A DNA stretch of 6,922 nt. Source: SVFI01 sp045643145. GTDB taxonomy: Bacteria; Bacillota; Clostridia; Lachnospirales; Lachnospiraceae. The stretch covers positions 1 through 6,922 of the forward strand of contig JAZUKG010000069.1 of NCBI GenBank assembly GCA_045643145.1, written 5' to 3'. The notes beneath the pieces are model-generated. The model was given only the letters and a program-made list of their open reading frames with translations. It was not told where the DNA came from and searched no databases. The position numbers were made by a program, and so were the translations under genes. Shown in pieces: positions 5,061 through 6,922 of the stretch (position 1 is the stretch's first letter; the number at the start of each line of letters is the position of its first letter).

Positions 5061-6737
5061 ATGAAAGTTGATTATATTATTAAGAATGCAAATGTCTTTA
5101 CTTCGGATGTGAATCAACGGAATGCATCTGCGTTTGCGGTAAAGGACGGTAAATTTGTCTATGTCGGCGATGAAAAAGGACTTGAATCTTTCGAAGGAGA
5201 GATTCGAGATCTGGGCGGTGCATTTGTTATGCCTGGAATTATCGACTCGCACCAGCACATTGCCGTCAGTGCGGCAATAGAATATACGCCGGAACTTGTG
5301 ATGATTGAAGGCGATGGAAAAGAAAAATGTCTGAATTTTATTCAGAACTATATAGAAGCAAATCCTGGCAGGAATATCTATAAGTTTGTGCTTCCGTTTT
5401 ACTTCCTACATGGAGAAATTCTGACCTGCAAGGATCTGGATGAAATATGTTCCGATGCACAGATTGTCATCATGGAAGCTGTGGGCCATAGTGGATGGGT
5501 CAACTCTAAAGTTTTGCATGATTTTAATATGACGGATGATGTGGAGGACATCGCTCCGAATCTGAGTCGGTATGATAAAGATGAAAATGGTAAGCTGACC
5601 GGTTTTTCTACGGAAGCCGCTTTTCAGCCTTTTAATTTTGAATTTGCAAAAGATCTGACGGATGAACAACTCCGCAAAGCCCTGAACCGGTATGTGGATT
5701 ATTGCATGAAAATGGGCATTACTTGTGTATATGAAGCAGGAACTCCTGAAAGTATCGGGCTCCATGACCGCGTTCTTCAGATTCTCTGCGATATGGACCG
5801 TGAGGAAAAACTGCCAATCACCATTGAAAGCAGTTATATGATCATGGATCCCCGTCAAATTGAGGGATGTATTGATGCCCTTAAAGAGATGGATAAAAAG
5901 TACAATACCGAGCATGTGCGCTGCCACATTATGAAACTCATGATGGATGGCATTGTTGCCGGACGCTCGGCTGCTATGATCGAACCATATGATGACGGAA
6001 CGTTCGGGGGAAGAATTACGGATGAAGTAACACTTTCCGAGCTTTTGGTCCGTTTGAATGAAGAAAAAATTGATTTTCATACCCATACTGTCGGTGAACT
6101 CGCGGCAAAAACCGTGTTGGACGCCGTTGAGCTGGCACAAAAGAAAGTTGGAGGAGAGCTGGATATAAACATCACTATGGCACATCTTGCGGTTGTTCGT
6201 GAGGAAGATATTCTCCGAATTGCACGACTTGGCATAATTGCAAACTTCACACCGGCATGGCATGGTGGCGGTGCCCTGCAAGGTGGAGTTGCTGCGATGA
6301 CTGCGATACTAGGAGAAAAAAGAGGAACAGATCCATATAAATGCGGGACAGCATGGAAGGCAGGCGCGCTTGTAACGTTTTCCAGCGATAATACGGCCTT
6401 CTTTGACTTTAGTGGATGGAGTCCATATCAAGGCATGGAAGTTGGCATATTACGTAAGGACATCGAATTTGCAAATGTACCAGGGGATTATTCCACCGCG
6501 GAATTTATCCCTCAGGAATGTGAATGTATGACAATAGAGCAGATGCTTTTAGGATATACGATCAACGGTGCAAAACAACTTCGACTGGAAAAAACAGAAG
6601 GGTTCATTGAATCCGGCAAAGATGCAGATTATATTATTTTTAAAGAAAATCTGCTTACAATTAGCACAGAAGGAATGAGAAACATCGTTCCGGAAGAAGT
6701 ATTCTATAAAGGTGAAAGGAAGAACGGAGTATTATAA
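5061..6737 (+). CDS. Amidohydrolase family 3 protein (YtcJ-like metal-dependent hydrolase)
   Basis: 558 residues, the normal full length for the YtcJ/NfdA-type amidohydrolase family, from ATG 5061 with GAGGAG 7 bases upstream. The N-terminal strand region (VDYIIKNANVFTSD, KFVYVGDE) belongs to the small beta-sandwich of the composite domain. Metal-site motifs follow in order: PGIIDSHQHI (His64, His66); the lysine of MKLMMDGIVAGRSAAMIEPY (Lys292, expected to be carboxylated); HTHTVGELA (His340 or His342); MAHLAVV (His375); and SSDN (Asp443). GKDADYIIF near residue 520 closes the sandwich. The enzyme is cytoplasmic, with no signal peptide, and should hydrolyse an amide, N-acyl or related C-N bond; the substrate cannot be read from the sequence. 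SSDN replaces the more usual SDxP-type ending and VGELA the more usual IGD-x-A. It heads an operon with a tandem paralogue 14 bases downstream. Confidence 0.9.
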   Translation: MKVDYIIKNANVFTSDVNQRNASAFAVKDGKFVYVGDEKGLESFEGEIRDLGGAFVMPGIIDSHQHIAVSAAIEYTPELVMIEGDGKEKCLNFIQNYIEANPGRNIYKFVLPFYFLHGEILTCKDLDEICSDAQIVIMEAVGHSGWVNSKVLHDFNMTDDVEDIAPNLSRYDKDENGKLTGFSTEAAFQPFNFEFAKDLTDEQLRKALNRYVDYCMKMGITCVYEAGTPESIGLHDRVLQILCDMDREEKLPITIESSYMIMDPRQIEGCIDALKEMDKKYNTEHVRCHIMKLMMDGIVAGRSAAMIEPYDDGTFGGRITDEVTLSELLVRLNEEKIDFHTHTVGELAAKTVLDAVELAQKKVGGELDINITMAHLAVVREEDILRIARLGIIANFTPAWHGGGALQGGVAAMTAILGEKRGTDPYKCGTAWKAGALVTFSSDNTAFFDFSGWSPYQGMEVGILRKDIEFANVPGDYSTAEFIPQECECMTIEQMLLGYTINGAKQLRLEKTEGFIESGKDADYIIFKENLLTISTEGMRNIVPEEVFYKGERKNGVL

Positions 6738-6751
6738 AAAGGAGAGATTTC

Positions 6752-6922
6752 ATGAAAGTTGATAGAATTGTAAAAAATGCAATAGTTTTTACCTCTGCAG
6801 CCAGAAATTATCACGCTTCTGCATTTGCAGTAAAAGGTGGAAAATTCATCTATGTAGGAGATGAGAGCGGACTGAATGAATCTGAGGGAGGAGTGGTTGA
6901 CCTCGCCGCCCAGTTCGTAATG
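6752..6922 (+). CDS. Second amidohydrolase family 3 protein, 5' part only
   Basis: ATG 6752 follows the previous stop by 14 bases with GGAG (6741-6744) 7 bases before it, so it is cotranscribed with the upstream amidohydrolase. 57 codons are visible before the window ends. By eye 36 of 57 residues are identical to the first paralogue (MKVD-I-KNA-VFTS, HASAFAVKGGKFIYVGDESG, FVM), so it is a tandem duplicate with moderate divergence. The window stops just before the expected PG-x-x-D-S-H-x-H metal motif, so activity cannot be judged. Different substrate preference for the two copies is likely but inferred. Confidence 0.85.
   Translation, partial: MKVDRIVKNAIVFTSAARNYHASAFAVKGGKFIYVGDESGLNESEGGVVDLAAQFVM

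Noticed and set aside
5021..5071. 16-residue leader peptide overlapping the amidohydrolase start
   Set aside because: Its ATG sits at the predicted transcription start with no room for a Shine-Dalgarno, and the peptide is only a run of Glu-rich codons created by the purine-rich leader.
5406..6281. Long open frame on the minus strand, 291 codons
   Set aside because: It lies wholly within the amidohydrolase gene, which has all its family motifs on the + strand. The antisense product is rich in H, F, I and C with no recognisable domain and no ribosome binding site.
1..6922. CRISPR array, tRNA, rRNA, riboswitch or insertion-sequence ends
   Set aside because: No regularly spaced direct repeats, cloverleaf, conserved riboswitch core or transposase with terminal repeats was seen on either strand by eye.

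Overview
The window looks like a chromosomal segment of a low-GC Gram-positive gut-type Clostridia, most likely Lachnospiraceae. The base composition is AT-rich, ribosome binding sites are strong AGGAGG-type sites, and TTG is used as a start. The gene content fits too: XRE regulators with membrane tails, a clostridial-style membrane 4Fe-4S protein, an InlB-type repeat surface protein with a PxTG-like tail, and YtcJ-type amidohydrolases. The genus assignment is inference. All credible genes are on the + strand.

Layout. 1-351 is the 3' end of a flavodoxin/FMN-reductase-like gene. 352-877 is about 500 bp with no intact gene, but it contains short protein-like fragments broken by stops and frame changes, so it reads as a gene graveyard. 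951-1466, 2632-3126 and 3409-3915 are three small regulators, each with an N-terminal XRE-type helix-turn-helix and a C-terminal membrane hairpin. The first and third are close paralogues, and their whole upstream control segment was copied with them: a conserved block lies exactly 51 bases before each start codon. Between the first and second regulators is a membrane polyferredoxin (1621-2448). It is followed by a 48-codon ORF (2480-2626) whose stop codon lies in the Shine-Dalgarno of the second regulator.

3127-3335 and 3916-4305 are intergenic stretches with inverted repeats, terminator-like hairpins and tiny ORFs of doubtful status. 4306-4916 is a decayed cell-surface protein gene. It has an intact signal peptide, then a stop, and then in another frame a beta-helix-like end, one InlB B-repeat, an NPLTGD motif, a membrane span and a basic tail. 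The join falls on GGCGGCGG and looks like an internal deletion. A strong terminator (4960-5001) separates it from an amidohydrolase operon with its own extended -10 promoter: a complete 558-residue enzyme (5061-6737), then after 14 bases a paralogue (6752 onward) cut by the window end.

How the genes may work together. The regulators and polyferredoxin plausibly form a membrane-associated regulatory or redox locus, but nothing in the sequence proves a functional link. The amidohydrolase pair is a separate catabolic or detoxifying unit of unknown substrate. I do not see a clearly new system. The most notable features are the clustered membrane-tethered XRE regulators with a duplicated promoter, and the traces of gene decay around them.
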